Shown here: positions 1-9,650 of the stretch, piece after piece
How the letters are laid out: the number at the start of each line of letters is the position of its first letter
Position numbering within the stretch: the first letter of the stretch is position 1
DNA from: Candidatus Nitrosopumilus sp.
GTDB taxonomy: Archaea > Thermoproteota > Nitrososphaeria > Nitrososphaerales > Nitrososphaeraceae
NCBI GenBank assembly: GCA_013821245.1
Contig: JACDHC010000004.1
Span: forward strand, 1 to 39,407
Direction of reading: 5' to 3'
Length of the DNA: 39,407 bases
Translations under genes and position numbers: made by a program
Notes under the pieces: generated by a model
The model's input: only the letters and a program-made list of their open reading frames with translations
Databases searched by the model: none
Told to the model about the DNA's origin: nothing

Positions 1-414
1 GTCTGCAAGAAATGCCTCATCCTGCAGTAACTTTTTCTTGTGATTAAAACTAACTACAGCATAGGTTGTCATTTCCGCCCCTGTCCCAAAAGTAGTAGGG
101 ATTAAAATTTTTGGAATTCCAGTGATTTTGCTAAGATACTTACAGACATCCAAAGAACTTCCGCCTCCAAGGCCAATGTAGTGCGATATCTCTTTTCCCT
201 CATATTCGTTTTTTATTTTCTCTATTGTCTCTATGGCTGGATCTGGCGTCACTTTATCATAAATCTCATAGTTTTTTATACCCATATACTCAATCCACTT
301 TTCATAAATCTTACTTTCAGTAGTTGTGATTATCAGCGACTTTTCCGGGTACTCAAATTCTTTAGCTGCATTTTCACCATAAGCGATTTTCTTTGGAACT
401 AAAATCTTCCACAC
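1..414 (-). CDS. Iron-containing alcohol dehydrogenase family protein (partial, runs off window start)
   Basis: Reverse strand reads from GTG (414-412): VWKILVPKKIAYGENAAKEF...IGLGGGSSLDVCKYLSKITGIPKILIPTTFGTGAEMTTYAVVSFNHKKKLL. GGGSxxD and PTTxGTGAE are Fe-ADH hallmarks. In thaumarchaea such an enzyme may be the succinic semialdehyde reductase of the 3HP/4HB cycle (inference). Confidence 0.85.
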   Translation of the reverse strand, partial: MWKILVPKKIAYGENAAKEFEYPEKSLIITTTESKIYEKWIEYMGIKNYEIYDKVTPDPAIETIEKIKNEYEGKEISHYIGLGGGSSLDVCKYLSKITGIPKILIPTTFGTGAEMTTYAVVSFNHKKKLLQDEAFLAD

Positions 415-533
415 GTGATTTCTTCAGGGGTTTTTTAATTTAAATATTTATATTTATGTTTACCATGTGTAACATGTTTTATCTTCAAAAGTAAAAAAAT
501 TTTTAAATCTTTGGTTTGTTTTGATGCTTTAGG

Positions 534-1172
534 TTGTATGATGTTTTTATAATCTTTATGCTTGTTTTCCATACCGCCTTGTTGTCAACATCATGGTTTA
601 TTCTGTATAAAAAATTAGATAAAACCCTCCAAGAGAGTAAGGGGTCTAAGGACAATCTCAATAACAAAATAGAGGAACTTCAAGGGATGGTTGCCAATGT
701 GTCTGCTTTTGTTTTAAATAGCGACAAGGCCCAAGAAAAAACTCATTCGCAAGTTGCCGCCACTTTATCCAAGATTTCTCTTTTATTGGAAAAAGATCAT
801 CCAGAATCTTTGGAAACCAACAAGGATAAAATTCAAACCAAAAGCACAGATGATTCAAATGGCAATTTGAAGGATCCTTCAAGATTGATTTCCCCTCAAT
901 CAGATTCCCCTCTCCTCCCATCGGCTCAAATAAAAAAAAGCAACATTGACAGTTCAGTGGATTTAAAAAACGATTTAGAATATTTTGAAAAGTATAAAGA
1001 GGATATTTACAAATCAAAAAAACCAGAAATTGATAACAGTTCTGTTAATGAGTTGAAATCACTAGAAAATGAAATACTCTTTGCTCTAAGGAGATTGGAG
1101 AAAACAAAATCCCATTTGGATGTAGAGATAGAGCAAGAGCAAGAGCAAGAGAACAAAAACAAGGCAACATGA
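534..1172 (+). CDS. Hypothetical protein with N-terminal TM helix and coiled-coil/low-complexity tail
   Basis: 212 aa ORF; hydrophobic N-terminus (VFIIFMLVFHTALLSTSWFILY) followed by charged coiled-coil and a (EQ)n tail; intact ORF with upstream AT-rich promoter. Confidence 0.65.
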   Translation: MYDVFIIFMLVFHTALLSTSWFILYKKLDKTLQESKGSKDNLNNKIEELQGMVANVSAFVLNSDKAQEKTHSQVAATLSKISLLLEKDHPESLETNKDKIQTKSTDDSNGNLKDPSRLISPQSDSPLLPSAQIKKSNIDSSVDLKNDLEYFEKYKEDIYKSKKPEIDNSSVNELKSLENEILFALRRLEKTKSHLDVEIEQEQEQENKNKAT

Positions 1173-1493
1173 TAAAAAAAATCATCGGCTCAAAACATAT
1201 GCCACATGTTAAAGATGTATGGGATATTTTTATTTATAAATAGACCGATATGGTGTTTTTTACTAGAATCACAGTTCCGAATTGGAAAAAACTTTTTTAC
1301 ATCATATTATTTCAATGATTTAAAATGGCCATCATACACAACAACAGTTCCTTTAGAAATACGGCCCACCGCATGTTTTGCAAATTATTTTTTTGTAATT
1401 TTTGTTTTGTATCAAATATTTTAAATAAAATGTTAGGACATTCGCCTAAAATATAAGTCTCTTGTTTCCTATTATGCAATAACAACAATAATT

Positions 1494-1943
1494 ATGATGA
1501 TAAATAAAATCTTGCGGAGCATCCAGATCAATTTTAACGGAGTTTGTTTTTATGCCATGATGGTGACTGTAGCATTATTTGCATCTTTATTTGTGATTCT
1601 TTTTCCACTTTCTGCGCAGTCCCAAGAGCAGGGAATTGTAAACCATATTGCAGATATGCCAATTAGCCTAAAAATAGATAACATATCTGTGGGTGATAGT
1701 CCTACTGGGCTAATAGCTGTCAAAGGAACAGTACACAATAACTCCACAGAAAACATGGTTAATGTGAAGGTCATAGTCAATTTATTTGATTCAAATGACG
1801 AATTAATAATAGAAACAATGAGATTTGTTACGCCTGCTTCATCTATTTTTAAGCCAGGCTATGAAAGGGATTTTGACTTTTTTGTAACCGCAAAAGATGT
1901 TGATCACTACAACATCACAGCATATGGCAACAAAGCACAATAA
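1494..1943 (+). CDS. Secreted hypothetical protein, FxLYD-like/beta-sandwich
   Basis: 149 aa; signal peptide (MMVTVALFASLFVILFPLSAQSQ) then a domain with VKGTVHNNSTENMVNVKVIVNLFDSNDELI, resembling FxLYD/DUF3426-type domains. Confidence 0.65.
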   Translation: MMINKILRSIQINFNGVCFYAMMVTVALFASLFVILFPLSAQSQEQGIVNHIADMPISLKIDNISVGDSPTGLIAVKGTVHNNSTENMVNVKVIVNLFDSNDELIIETMRFVTPASSIFKPGYERDFDFFVTAKDVDHYNITAYGNKAQ

Positions 1944-2185
1944 AAAAACAAAAGGAAGATGACAATTTATTAATAATCGGTATTGATTTTATCTGACTCA
2001 TCTAACCCCCCTGTATGGGAACCATTAAGCTTTTAGGATCAAAAGCGCCCACATTCTACCAATAGCATCCACAAGTTTAGCTTGTTGCAATCATCTTTAA
2101 GCATCGGGTAACTGCTACCCAATGATATCCCCCTTTTAGATAAGAGCAAATTAGTCAACAAGAGTAATTATTAAACCCCAGACTT

Positions 2186-2344
2186 GGCAAAAACAACAAA
2201 AACAAAAACTAACCTTTGCAATAGCAGCAACATTTGCAGGCCCAACATGTCAGTGGCACAACATCACCAAACATTGCGTTTGCAAGCAGTGATGACCATG
2301 AAAAGTACAGGAAAGAACATCAAATATTCTGTTACAACAGCTAA
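2186..2344 (+). pseudogene. Remnant of small secreted protein gene (frameshifted)
   Basis: Signal-peptide-like KLTFAIAATFAG in one frame continues after a frameshift as NIAFASSDDHEKYRKEHQIFCYNS*; AFA|SS resembles a signal peptidase site. Confidence 0.4.
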
Positions 2345-2859
2345 GAAGAAAAACATTTACCTTTATTTGTGATTTATAACACCATCAATATGTATTGTAA
2401 TCTTGGATTACCCCCGTGGATTTTAAAATACATATTCACATTTGACATAGGTAGTCAAAAATCTCATTAATTCACATTATTCCAACAATTTATTTATTTT
2501 GATTTTGTTTAAAAAAAACAATCAATTGTTTAACACGTAATAACACCATCATATCTGATATTACAATTTGGTCACTTGTCTTTTTATATTTCTTAGATTT
2601 TCTTTTAATGCAAGAACGTCTATTCTGTGGATGTCAGTTTAACTTATAGATACCCATAAAGGTTTAGTTGTTGTTGATGATGTTGTTTATTTTTATAAAT
2701 CACCTTTTGGTAAATTTTTTGGTAAGGGTTATGGTATGGTGAAGTGATATTTTGTAATGGCATACTTAAAGAGTATGACATATATGCATCATTAGTGATG
2801 AGCAAACCACACCAAGCAAAGACATATGGCAGCATAATGGGGTTATTACACAAAACGAA

Positions 2860-3066
2860 CACAAAACAATCTTAGCATTAGCAGCAATAACATCAGATAT
2901 CACACCATTAGAAGATCCTTAGCAGACGGAGGCGCAAGAAGCAAACATCAAAACAAAATATACTCATCATCAAAGGACCGGTGTGTTGGTTTATCTAACA
3001 CACCTTCTGAAACAGCCTTAATGCTCAACAATACAAACTTTGGCAGCAACCTGCCGGTTCACAGCG
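2860..3066 (+). pseudogene. Possible second remnant of secreted Cys-protein family
   Basis: Signal-like TILALAAITSD in one frame; YSSSKDRCVGLSNTPSETALMLNNTNFGSN in another frame resembles the SSQCVYLVNTGPCSN...FNSG module at 17860-17926. Confidence 0.3.
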
Positions 3067-3333
3067 TCAGTCCCTTTTATTATTTTAAATTAAAACAGTC
3101 ACATATTTATTACATTTTTATCCGCACATTTTTATTAAGACATTGGTTTTATGTTTTAACAGATTAGCACCATTTAAGTATGACATATGGCCAGTTTTAG
3201 TTGATTAAAATTTCAATACGACGAAAACAAACGGTCAAACAAAATAAATAAAAATGAACAGCGGCAAACAATCATCAATCTTTTTGATTCGGGCATACCT
3301 TTAGAGATTATTGCATTACAACTGGATATCGAA

Positions 3334-4251
3334 TTGGATGAGGTCAACAAGGTTATTCAGAATATTAGCGATAGGAAAGACATTGAAAAGAAATACCTTC
3401 AAAATAATCCAAGTAATCGCCCCATGTCCGTTTTTTACCTGGATGCGGTAGTCGATATTCCAAAAATAATATCCAGTGCCCAATCGAGCATGTGGAAAGC
3501 TTTAAGGACAGACCCAGTTTTTACATTTCCATTTAATGAAACACAAGAAATCTTGAGTCATTATTCCGTTACTAAAATAAATTCAATAATTTTGCATATC
3601 GATATAGTTGGTTCAACGAAATTATCAATGACTCTCCCCATAGAGCGCATTTCCAAAATTATCCAAGCCTTTACCCAGGAAATGACCAAAATTATTAGGC
3701 TATATGGTGGATATGTTTTAAAATACATTGGTGATGCAATAATTGGCTTTTTTACTGTTGACACGGACAATCTGTATCTGCCGTGCATTAACGCAATTAA
3801 TTGTGCAAAAACAATGATTAAAGTCATAAATCAAGGTTTTAACCCCGTTTTGAGTCAATATGATTATCCCGAAATGGGTGTGAGAATAGGCATAGACTAT
3901 GGTGAGAACGTTGTTGTAAAATATTTGCCTGATTCTGAAAATCCAGATTCTTATGAGGACAGCGGCGGCGGCGGCAGCAGCAGTAGTAGCCAGCCTAAAG
4001 AAAAACACCTAGAGAACAAAAAAGAGATAAAACAGCCCATTTATGATATCCTGGGGTACACTATCAGTATTGCAACAAAAATGACTGCCTATGCCAAAAT
4101 TGATCACATTATTGTCGGTCAACTAATCTACGACATTTTATCCAAAGAAGAACAGAGTTATTTTACCATGGTTGATACAAGCCCAGAAAACTGGAATTAC
4201 ATTAGTGATGAGACCGGAACGATTTACAGGCTATATATCAATAGGACCTAA
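3334..4251 (+). CDS. Class III adenylate/guanylate cyclase-like domain protein (divergent), true N-terminus upstream
   Basis: IILHIDIVGSTKLSMTLPIERISKIIQAFTQEMTKIIRLYGGYVLKYIGDAIIGFF matches the class III cyclase metal-binding region; same frame upstream encodes helix-turn-helix-like NEQRQTIINLFDSGIPLEIIALQLDIELDEVNKVIQ. Confidence 0.8.
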   Translation: MDEVNKVIQNISDRKDIEKKYLQNNPSNRPMSVFYLDAVVDIPKIISSAQSSMWKALRTDPVFTFPFNETQEILSHYSVTKINSIILHIDIVGSTKLSMTLPIERISKIIQAFTQEMTKIIRLYGGYVLKYIGDAIIGFFTVDTDNLYLPCINAINCAKTMIKVINQGFNPVLSQYDYPEMGVRIGIDYGENVVVKYLPDSENPDSYEDSGGGGSSSSSQPKEKHLENKKEIKQPIYDILGYTISIATKMTAYAKIDHIIVGQLIYDILSKEEQSYFTMVDTSPENWNYISDETGTIYRLYINRT

Positions 4252-4594
4252 GTTTTAAGTTTATGACTTTATCCAAAATGATCACATTGTTTAACACATT
4301 TTAGGTATTGCTCATTATCGTATTTACCATACAGTATACCATTTTTCCTTAAACATCCGGGTGTGCTTTAAGCACCATATTTTTTTGTGCAGATAGCACC
4401 ACAATAAAATAATTATGCGTTTTTGCCTCTTTTCTTTGGATAGTTTTGACTAGCAATAACAATAATGTCGCTAGAATATTTGATTACAAAGGTTGGCCTG
4501 TGGCCAGTAAATTCTTTTCATTCAGGGTCAGAAATGGTAAATTAATCATTATTTTTCATATAGCCACCACATCATCATACCCTTTTAGTTTTGT

Positions 4595-5104
4595 TTATAG
4601 TGTAAAGGCTTTATTAAATATTAACCTGGCATTTTCCCGTACTGTATCGTTTACCTCAACAACAACTAATCCTTCGTTTGGTTGGCCATAAAAAACAGCC
4701 CATTTATTTGGAGAATACATGAAAAAAGGCAGCGCTACCAGATCCTCTTCTCCTTCAATAATGATTTGTATCTTATCATAAAATTTTACCGTGGTTAGCT
4801 CTTTAATTAGATTCATCACTTCTGCGTTTATCTCACCAGGCTTATTCTCGCAATGAATTTTTTTATCGGCTTGAAATTCGGAGAATTTACTCGTTATAAC
4901 CCTTTTTTCTTTGTTATCTATAACAGATATATCGGGAATGTACCCAAAAAACAGCAACTTCTCGGTTGTGGTATCACCAACAGTTATTATTTTGTCGCAT
5001 CTTTTGACAAAATGGTTGATTTTTATTCGGTCTATCTCATTTTCCCTTATTAACGTCCCAAATGGCGCCTTCAATAAACCAGCATAATTTAAGTTAATCC
5101 TCAT
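4595..5104 (-). CDS. GTP-dependent dephospho-CoA kinase (DUF359 family)
   Basis: LKAPFGTLI...ITVGDTTTEKLLFFGYIPDISVIDNKEKR...NKPGEI...IIIEGEEDLVALPFFMYSPNKWAVFYGQPNEGLVVVEV: characteristic DUF359 motifs. Confidence 0.93.
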   Translation of the reverse strand: MRINLNYAGLLKAPFGTLIRENEIDRIKINHFVKRCDKIITVGDTTTEKLLFFGYIPDISVIDNKEKRVITSKFSEFQADKKIHCENKPGEINAEVMNLIKELTTVKFYDKIQIIIEGEEDLVALPFFMYSPNKWAVFYGQPNEGLVVVEVNDTVRENARLIFNKAFTL

Positions 5105-5214
5105 AATGCAATCATTTTTTTGCCAATCGTTCCTCAGTTATATAACCACATAACCATGCGATAATTTCACTTGATAGAAAAATTGACTGGTTCGGTGTAA
5201 TTACTTATTTGATT

Positions 5215-6306
5215 CTATTGCGGTATCTTTTCTTTGTTTGCTTCCTTTTCTTCTTGATCTTTTAAATCTATAGCAACTACACTGATTCTTCCAGCAGCAA
5301 CCCCTGCTATTTTATAAAACGCCTGGGAATATTCTGATTGTGGTTCTGATATTATTATCGATTTGCCGCTATCACTGCCCTCCATAATTTGTGGAGTTAA
5401 AGGAATTTCACCTATAAACGGAATGTTAAATTGTTCACTTATCTTTTGGCCGCCACCTTTGCCAAATATATTGATTTTTTCCTGACAGTTGGGGCAAGCA
5501 AGGTAACTCATGTTTTCAATGACCCCTATTATTGGAATATTCAGTTTGTTGAACATACCTATTGACTTTACTGCTACATTCATGGCCACATCTTGTGGCG
5601 TAGTTACAATCAAAATGCCTGTAATCGGAATGGTTTGTGCCATGGTTAGCGGTGCGTCTCCTGTTCCAGGAGGCAAGTCTATGATCAGGTAATCCAGTTC
5701 CCCCCAATTAACATCTGTAATAAACTGCTTAACTATGCCCGATATTATTGGACCCCGATATATGCCTGCTTGCTGGGATTGTTCATAGAAAAATCCCATA
5801 GACATTACCCTTACATTTTCAGTTATGGGTGGTTGTATTTTATTGTCTAAAACCTCAGGGCTCTCTTTTAACCCCAGCATCAAAGGTACACTTGGGCCAT
5901 ATATGTCTGCGTCTAGTATACCCACTTTTGCCCCTGTTTTTGCCAGGGCTAAAGCTAGATTCACCGAAACAGTTGTTTTACCCACACCGCCTTTTCCACT
6001 AGCTACCGCTACAATGTTTTTTACATTTGGAAGTAACTGATCCATTGAAATTGAACGACCCTCAACTACCCTAGCTGTCACTTTCAAGTCCAAATCTTTT
6101 ATACCCAAAGTAGATACCGAATTCCTAACATCCTGCTCTATTTCACTGTTAAATGGACATGCAGGCGTAGTCAGTTCTAACGTAAAAGCAAGTTTATCTT
6201 CATTTATTGAAATATCTTTAATCATCCCCATAGAAACAATATCTTTATGTATCTCTGGGTCCTTTACACTTTTTAAAGCCGTAATGACTTGATCTACAGT
6301 AACCAT
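5215..6306 (-). CDS. mrp: Mrp/NBP35-type P-loop Fe-S cluster carrier ATPase with N-terminal MIP18/DUF59 domain
   Basis: VASGKGGVGKTTVSVNLALALAKTGAKVGILDADIYGPSVPLMLG, LIIDLPPGTGDAPLTMAQ, CPNC; N-terminal VITALKSVKDPEIHKDIVSMGMIKDI. Confidence 0.95.
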   Translation of the reverse strand: MVTVDQVITALKSVKDPEIHKDIVSMGMIKDISINEDKLAFTLELTTPACPFNSEIEQDVRNSVSTLGIKDLDLKVTARVVEGRSISMDQLLPNVKNIVAVASGKGGVGKTTVSVNLALALAKTGAKVGILDADIYGPSVPLMLGLKESPEVLDNKIQPPITENVRVMSMGFFYEQSQQAGIYRGPIISGIVKQFITDVNWGELDYLIIDLPPGTGDAPLTMAQTIPITGILIVTTPQDVAMNVAVKSIGMFNKLNIPIIGVIENMSYLACPNCQEKINIFGKGGGQKISEQFNIPFIGEIPLTPQIMEGSDSGKSIIISEPQSEYSQAFYKIAGVAAGRISVVAIDLKDQEEKEANKEKIPQ

Positions 6307-6445
6307 GATAATACAGGAATCGGGTCATGATTGTATTTAAATCATTCATCCCTGGAACTGTAAAGGTATGTCATAAAAATGAGTATTTTTAAAGTTAAAC
6401 ATAAAGTTCATAAACTAAAAGTTATGGATATGTTGTATCCTTATT

Positions 6446-7090
6446 ATGTTTGCTATAGCACATATGACCGATGTAGTGAGAATTCCACCGAGCAAATTAA
6501 CGAATTCATTGAAGGTGACAGCAATTGGAATCTTAAAAGAGAAATATGAAAGCATGGTAAATGCTGAATTAGGCTACGTCATTCTAATAATCGACGCAGA
6601 AGCAAATTCTACCGGCAAAGTTATTGCTGGTGACGGTGCCACTTACCACAAGGTTCATTTTACAGCCCTAACATTTTACCCTAAGCTGCATGAAGTAGTT
6701 GAAGGTGAAGTAGTCGAGATAACTGATTTTGGATCTTTTGTGCGAATAGGCCCCACTGACGCTCTGCTGCATTTGTCTCAAATTACTGATGACTATCTGA
6801 AAAGCGATGTTAAGCAAGGTCTTATTTTGTCCAATCAGTCGGAAAAAACCTTACGAATTGGATCAAAGATACGCGCAAGAATTACTGCAATAAGCTTGGG
6901 AAAAAGCGCATCGATGGGCAAAATTGGCATTACATGCAGACAGCCATTCTTGGGGGCACTTGAGTGGGTGGAGCGAGAAATAAAGCATGCTCAGAATGCG
7001 CATTCTGAGGCGAGTTCTGCCGAAAAATCAAAGAAACCTGTATCGTCATCCAACATTATTTCCTCCAATACAAAAAAGGATAAGAAATAA
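6446..7090 (+). CDS. rpo7: DNA-directed RNA polymerase subunit Rpo7 (E')
   Basis: DVVRIPPSKL...S1 domain VVEGEVVEITDFGSFVRIGPTDALLHLSQI; located directly upstream of Spt4. Confidence 0.95.
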   Translation: MFAIAHMTDVVRIPPSKLTNSLKVTAIGILKEKYESMVNAELGYVILIIDAEANSTGKVIAGDGATYHKVHFTALTFYPKLHEVVEGEVVEITDFGSFVRIGPTDALLHLSQITDDYLKSDVKQGLILSNQSEKTLRIGSKIRARITAISLGKSASMGKIGITCRQPFLGALEWVEREIKHAQNAHSEASSAEKSKKPVSSSNIISSNTKKDKK

Positions 7091-7115
7091 AAAATACATT
7101 AATGTTGATATAACA

Positions 7116-7304
7116 TTGGCAAAAGAATTTGCTTGTAAAAAATGTAAGGCACTGACCTTGGGTAAAATGTGTCCTGTTTGTAAATCAACAGAGTTATCTA
7201 AGGACTGGTCTGGAATACTTTTAATTTTTGATTCCGAAAAATCCAAAATTGCATCAACACTTGAAATCTCTGCCCCCCATAAATATGCGCTGAAAGTAAC
7301 CTAG
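7116..7304 (+). CDS. spt4: Transcription elongation factor Spt4 (RpoE'')
   Basis: TTG start gives MAKEFACKKCKALTLGKMCPVCKSTELSKDWSGILLIFDSEKSKIASTLEISAPHKYALKVT; zinc ribbon and WSG motif; follows rpo7. The tracked ORF start (6987) overlaps rpo7 and is not credible. Confidence 0.9.
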   Translation: MAKEFACKKCKALTLGKMCPVCKSTELSKDWSGILLIFDSEKSKIASTLEISAPHKYALKVT

Positions 7305-7310
7305 TTTAAA

Positions 7311-8234
7311 TTGAGCAAATATCAGGATATTTATAACAGTGCCCAATCCCCATTAAAAAAAAATCAGATAGAAATCAGGTCACTTTTGACGAATTTCTTA
7401 AACGAGGATATTGGCACAGGTGATATCACAAGTAACGTACTGATTAATGAAAAAATGGATGCTACTGCGAAAATTATTTGTAAAAACAATGACGATGTGG
7501 TAGTGGTAAGTGGACTTGCAGAAGCTAAAACAATTTTTGATATATGCGATTGCACTTCAAACCTGTTGGTAAATGATGGGTCCATTTTGAAAGGAAAAAC
7601 TGCCGTCATGGTTATCCAAGGTTCCGCTAAATCCATACTAAAAGCTGAAAGAACAGCCTTAAATCTTATCATGCACATGAGTGGGATATCAACTAAAACC
7701 TCTCAATTTGTAAAAAAACTCGGTAAATTTTCAGAATTTGTGAGTGTTTCATCCACTAGAAAAACCTCACCCGGTTTACGGTATTTTGATAAAAAATCAG
7801 TGGTAATTGGTGGCGGCATATCTCACAGATACAGGCTTGATCAACTTATATTAATAAAGGATAACCATATCGCAATAGTTGGTTCAGTTAACAAGGCGAT
7901 CCAATTAATTCGATCCAAATATGGATCCAATAGAAAGATAGAGTGTGAAGTATGTGACTATAATGGCATTATTGACGCCATAAATTCAGGAGCCGACATT
8001 ATAATGTTAGACAATTTTACCTCAGATTTGGTTCATAGATCTATAGAAAAAATCAAAAATCTGGGATTGAGGGATAAAATCATTATTGAGGTTTCGGGCG
8101 GTATCACCCTGGACAACATCTATGAATATGCATCTGCAAAACCAGATGTAATATCAGTAGGCGCCCTAACCCATTCGTTTCAATCCATTGACTATAGTCT
8201 TGAAATATCTTCTTTTAATCGTGCGCATTTTTGA
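7311..8234 (+). CDS. nadC: Nicotinate-nucleotide pyrophosphorylase (carboxylating)
   Basis: LNEDIGTGDITSNVLI, ERTALNLIMHMSGI, TRKTSPGLRYFDKKSVVIGGGISHRYRLDQLILIKDNH, EVSGGITLDNI; TTG start. Confidence 0.96.
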   Translation: MSKYQDIYNSAQSPLKKNQIEIRSLLTNFLNEDIGTGDITSNVLINEKMDATAKIICKNNDDVVVVSGLAEAKTIFDICDCTSNLLVNDGSILKGKTAVMVIQGSAKSILKAERTALNLIMHMSGISTKTSQFVKKLGKFSEFVSVSSTRKTSPGLRYFDKKSVVIGGGISHRYRLDQLILIKDNHIAIVGSVNKAIQLIRSKYGSNRKIECEVCDYNGIIDAINSGADIIMLDNFTSDLVHRSIEKIKNLGLRDKIIIEVSGGITLDNIYEYASAKPDVISVGALTHSFQSIDYSLEISSFNRAHF

Positions 8235-8280
8235 TCGTTTTTTGGATCGATTTTTTTTAAGTAATGGCGTGATAAAGTTG

Positions 8281-9231
8281 TTATGCCACACTTAACATTC
8301 TCTGTATAGGTATCCTTGCTTTTTCTGCAGTTTCCTTTGGAACCTTAACCTCATATGCTTCGTTCATCAGGGAATTGTATACTTTTTCCACAGTTATCTT
8401 TTTCATGTATTTGCACACTGCATCCTTTTTAATTGGAATAAATTCTTTTTCCGGATTTTCCATTTTCATACGGTACAACATTCCAGTCTCAGTTGCCACA
8501 ATGAACTGACTGTTGGGCGATACCCTTGCTTCTTTCATCATACCTTCTGTAGATAGTATTTTGGTGCCTTTATTGATGTCCCCTTTTGAAATATGGTAAA
8601 GGGTAGATGATGTACAGCTGCATTCAGGATGAACCAAAAATTCAGCATTTCTATATTTTGTTAGCATGGCATTAATATCTTCGGATCGTATGCCCGCATG
8701 CACATGGCACTCTCCTGGCCATATCTTTATGTTATTCCTCTTTGTTACTTCAGCAACATATGCGCCTAAAAACATGTCAGGCAAGAATAAAATCGGATTT
8801 TCTTTTGGAATTGACTTGACGATTTTTGCTGCGTTTGAAGAGGTACAGCAATAATCTGACAAGGCTTTTATTTCTGCAGATGTATTCACATAACTTACAA
8901 CTATAGCTTTTGGATTTTGTTTTTTCCATTCCAATAGTTCCTCAGGATTTATTGAAGATGCAAGTGAACACCCCGCATCTAAATCCGGTATCAATACTTT
9001 TTTTTCAGGGCTTATTATGGATGCCGTTTCCGCCATAAAATGAACACCGCAAAAAACAATTATTGAGGCATTAGTTTCTGCCGCCATCTTTGATAGTTTC
9101 AAAGAATCTCCGATAAAGTCTGCAATATCCTGAATTTGGGGAATTTGGTAGTTATGAGCTAAAACAACTGCATTTTTTTCCTTCTTTAATCTTTGGATTT
9201 CTTGGGCATAGTCGACATTTAAAACAGACAT
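8281..9231 (-). CDS. nadA: Quinolinate synthase
   Basis: VVLAHNYQIPQIQDIADFIGDSLKLSKMA, FCGVHFMAETASIISPEKKVLIPDLDAGCSLAS, HPECSCTSSTLYHIS, TETGMLYRM. Confidence 0.97.
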   Translation of the reverse strand: MSVLNVDYAQEIQRLKKEKNAVVLAHNYQIPQIQDIADFIGDSLKLSKMAAETNASIIVFCGVHFMAETASIISPEKKVLIPDLDAGCSLASSINPEELLEWKKQNPKAIVVSYVNTSAEIKALSDYCCTSSNAAKIVKSIPKENPILFLPDMFLGAYVAEVTKRNNIKIWPGECHVHAGIRSEDINAMLTKYRNAEFLVHPECSCTSSTLYHISKGDINKGTKILSTEGMMKEARVSPNSQFIVATETGMLYRMKMENPEKEFIPIKKDAVCKYMKKITVEKVYNSLMNEAYEVKVPKETAEKARIPIQRMLSVA

Positions 9232-9400
9232 TTATTGATACGTCTATTGCTTCGTTCTACAATTTAAATAATAACAACTTAGTATATGATTGCCATCGCC
9301 TCATTGTTTTAGGTAATTGTTGCCTATAATAACAACTAACGTGTTTGTACACAAAAGGGTCATTGCATATATTAAATATAGGATTTGATATAAATATAAT

Positions 9401-9580
9401 GTGCCAACTCACGGATCATTAACAAAAGCTGGAAAAGTTAGAGGTCAAACACCAAAAATTCAAGCTCGAGAGAGAACTAGTCCCTCATCTAAAATGCGAA
9501 ATAAAAACAATTTTGAAAAAAGATTCGAAAAGCGGATTCAACCAGGTCAAAAAAAGCCTGAGAGAATGGGCAGACGCTAG
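9401..9580 (+). CDS. 30S ribosomal protein S30e
   Basis: Absent from ORF track; GTG start: [59 protein letters not shown]; HGSLxxAGKVRxQTPKV is the S30e signature. Confidence 0.88.
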   Translation: MPTHGSLTKAGKVRGQTPKIQARERTSPSSKMRNKNNFEKRFEKRIQPGQKKPERMGRR

Positions 9581-9650
9581 TAACAGAGTTTATTTTTTAT
9601 TTTATTTTTCTTCTAAATAAAAATATTAAAGGGTTAAAATAATTTAAGGT

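Noticed and set aside
181-402. Plus-strand 73-aa ORF
   Set aside because: Antisense to the clearly coding Fe-ADH on the minus strand; composition is hydrophobic/Phe-rich as expected for a shadow ORF.
658-1017. Minus-strand 119-aa ORF
   Set aside because: Shadow of the 534-1172 ORF; no recognisable domain.
2980-3004. ggtgtgtt...aacacacc hairpin
   Set aside because: Only an 8-bp stem without a T-tract; insufficient for a terminator or IS end, and no target duplication seen.
4446-4691. Plus-strand 81-aa ORF
   Set aside because: Mostly antisense to the DUF359 dephospho-CoA kinase gene.
6987-7304. Tracked start of the Spt4 ORF
   Set aside because: First about 43 codons overlap rpo7 in another frame; Spt4 homology begins at MAKEFACKKC (TTG 7116).
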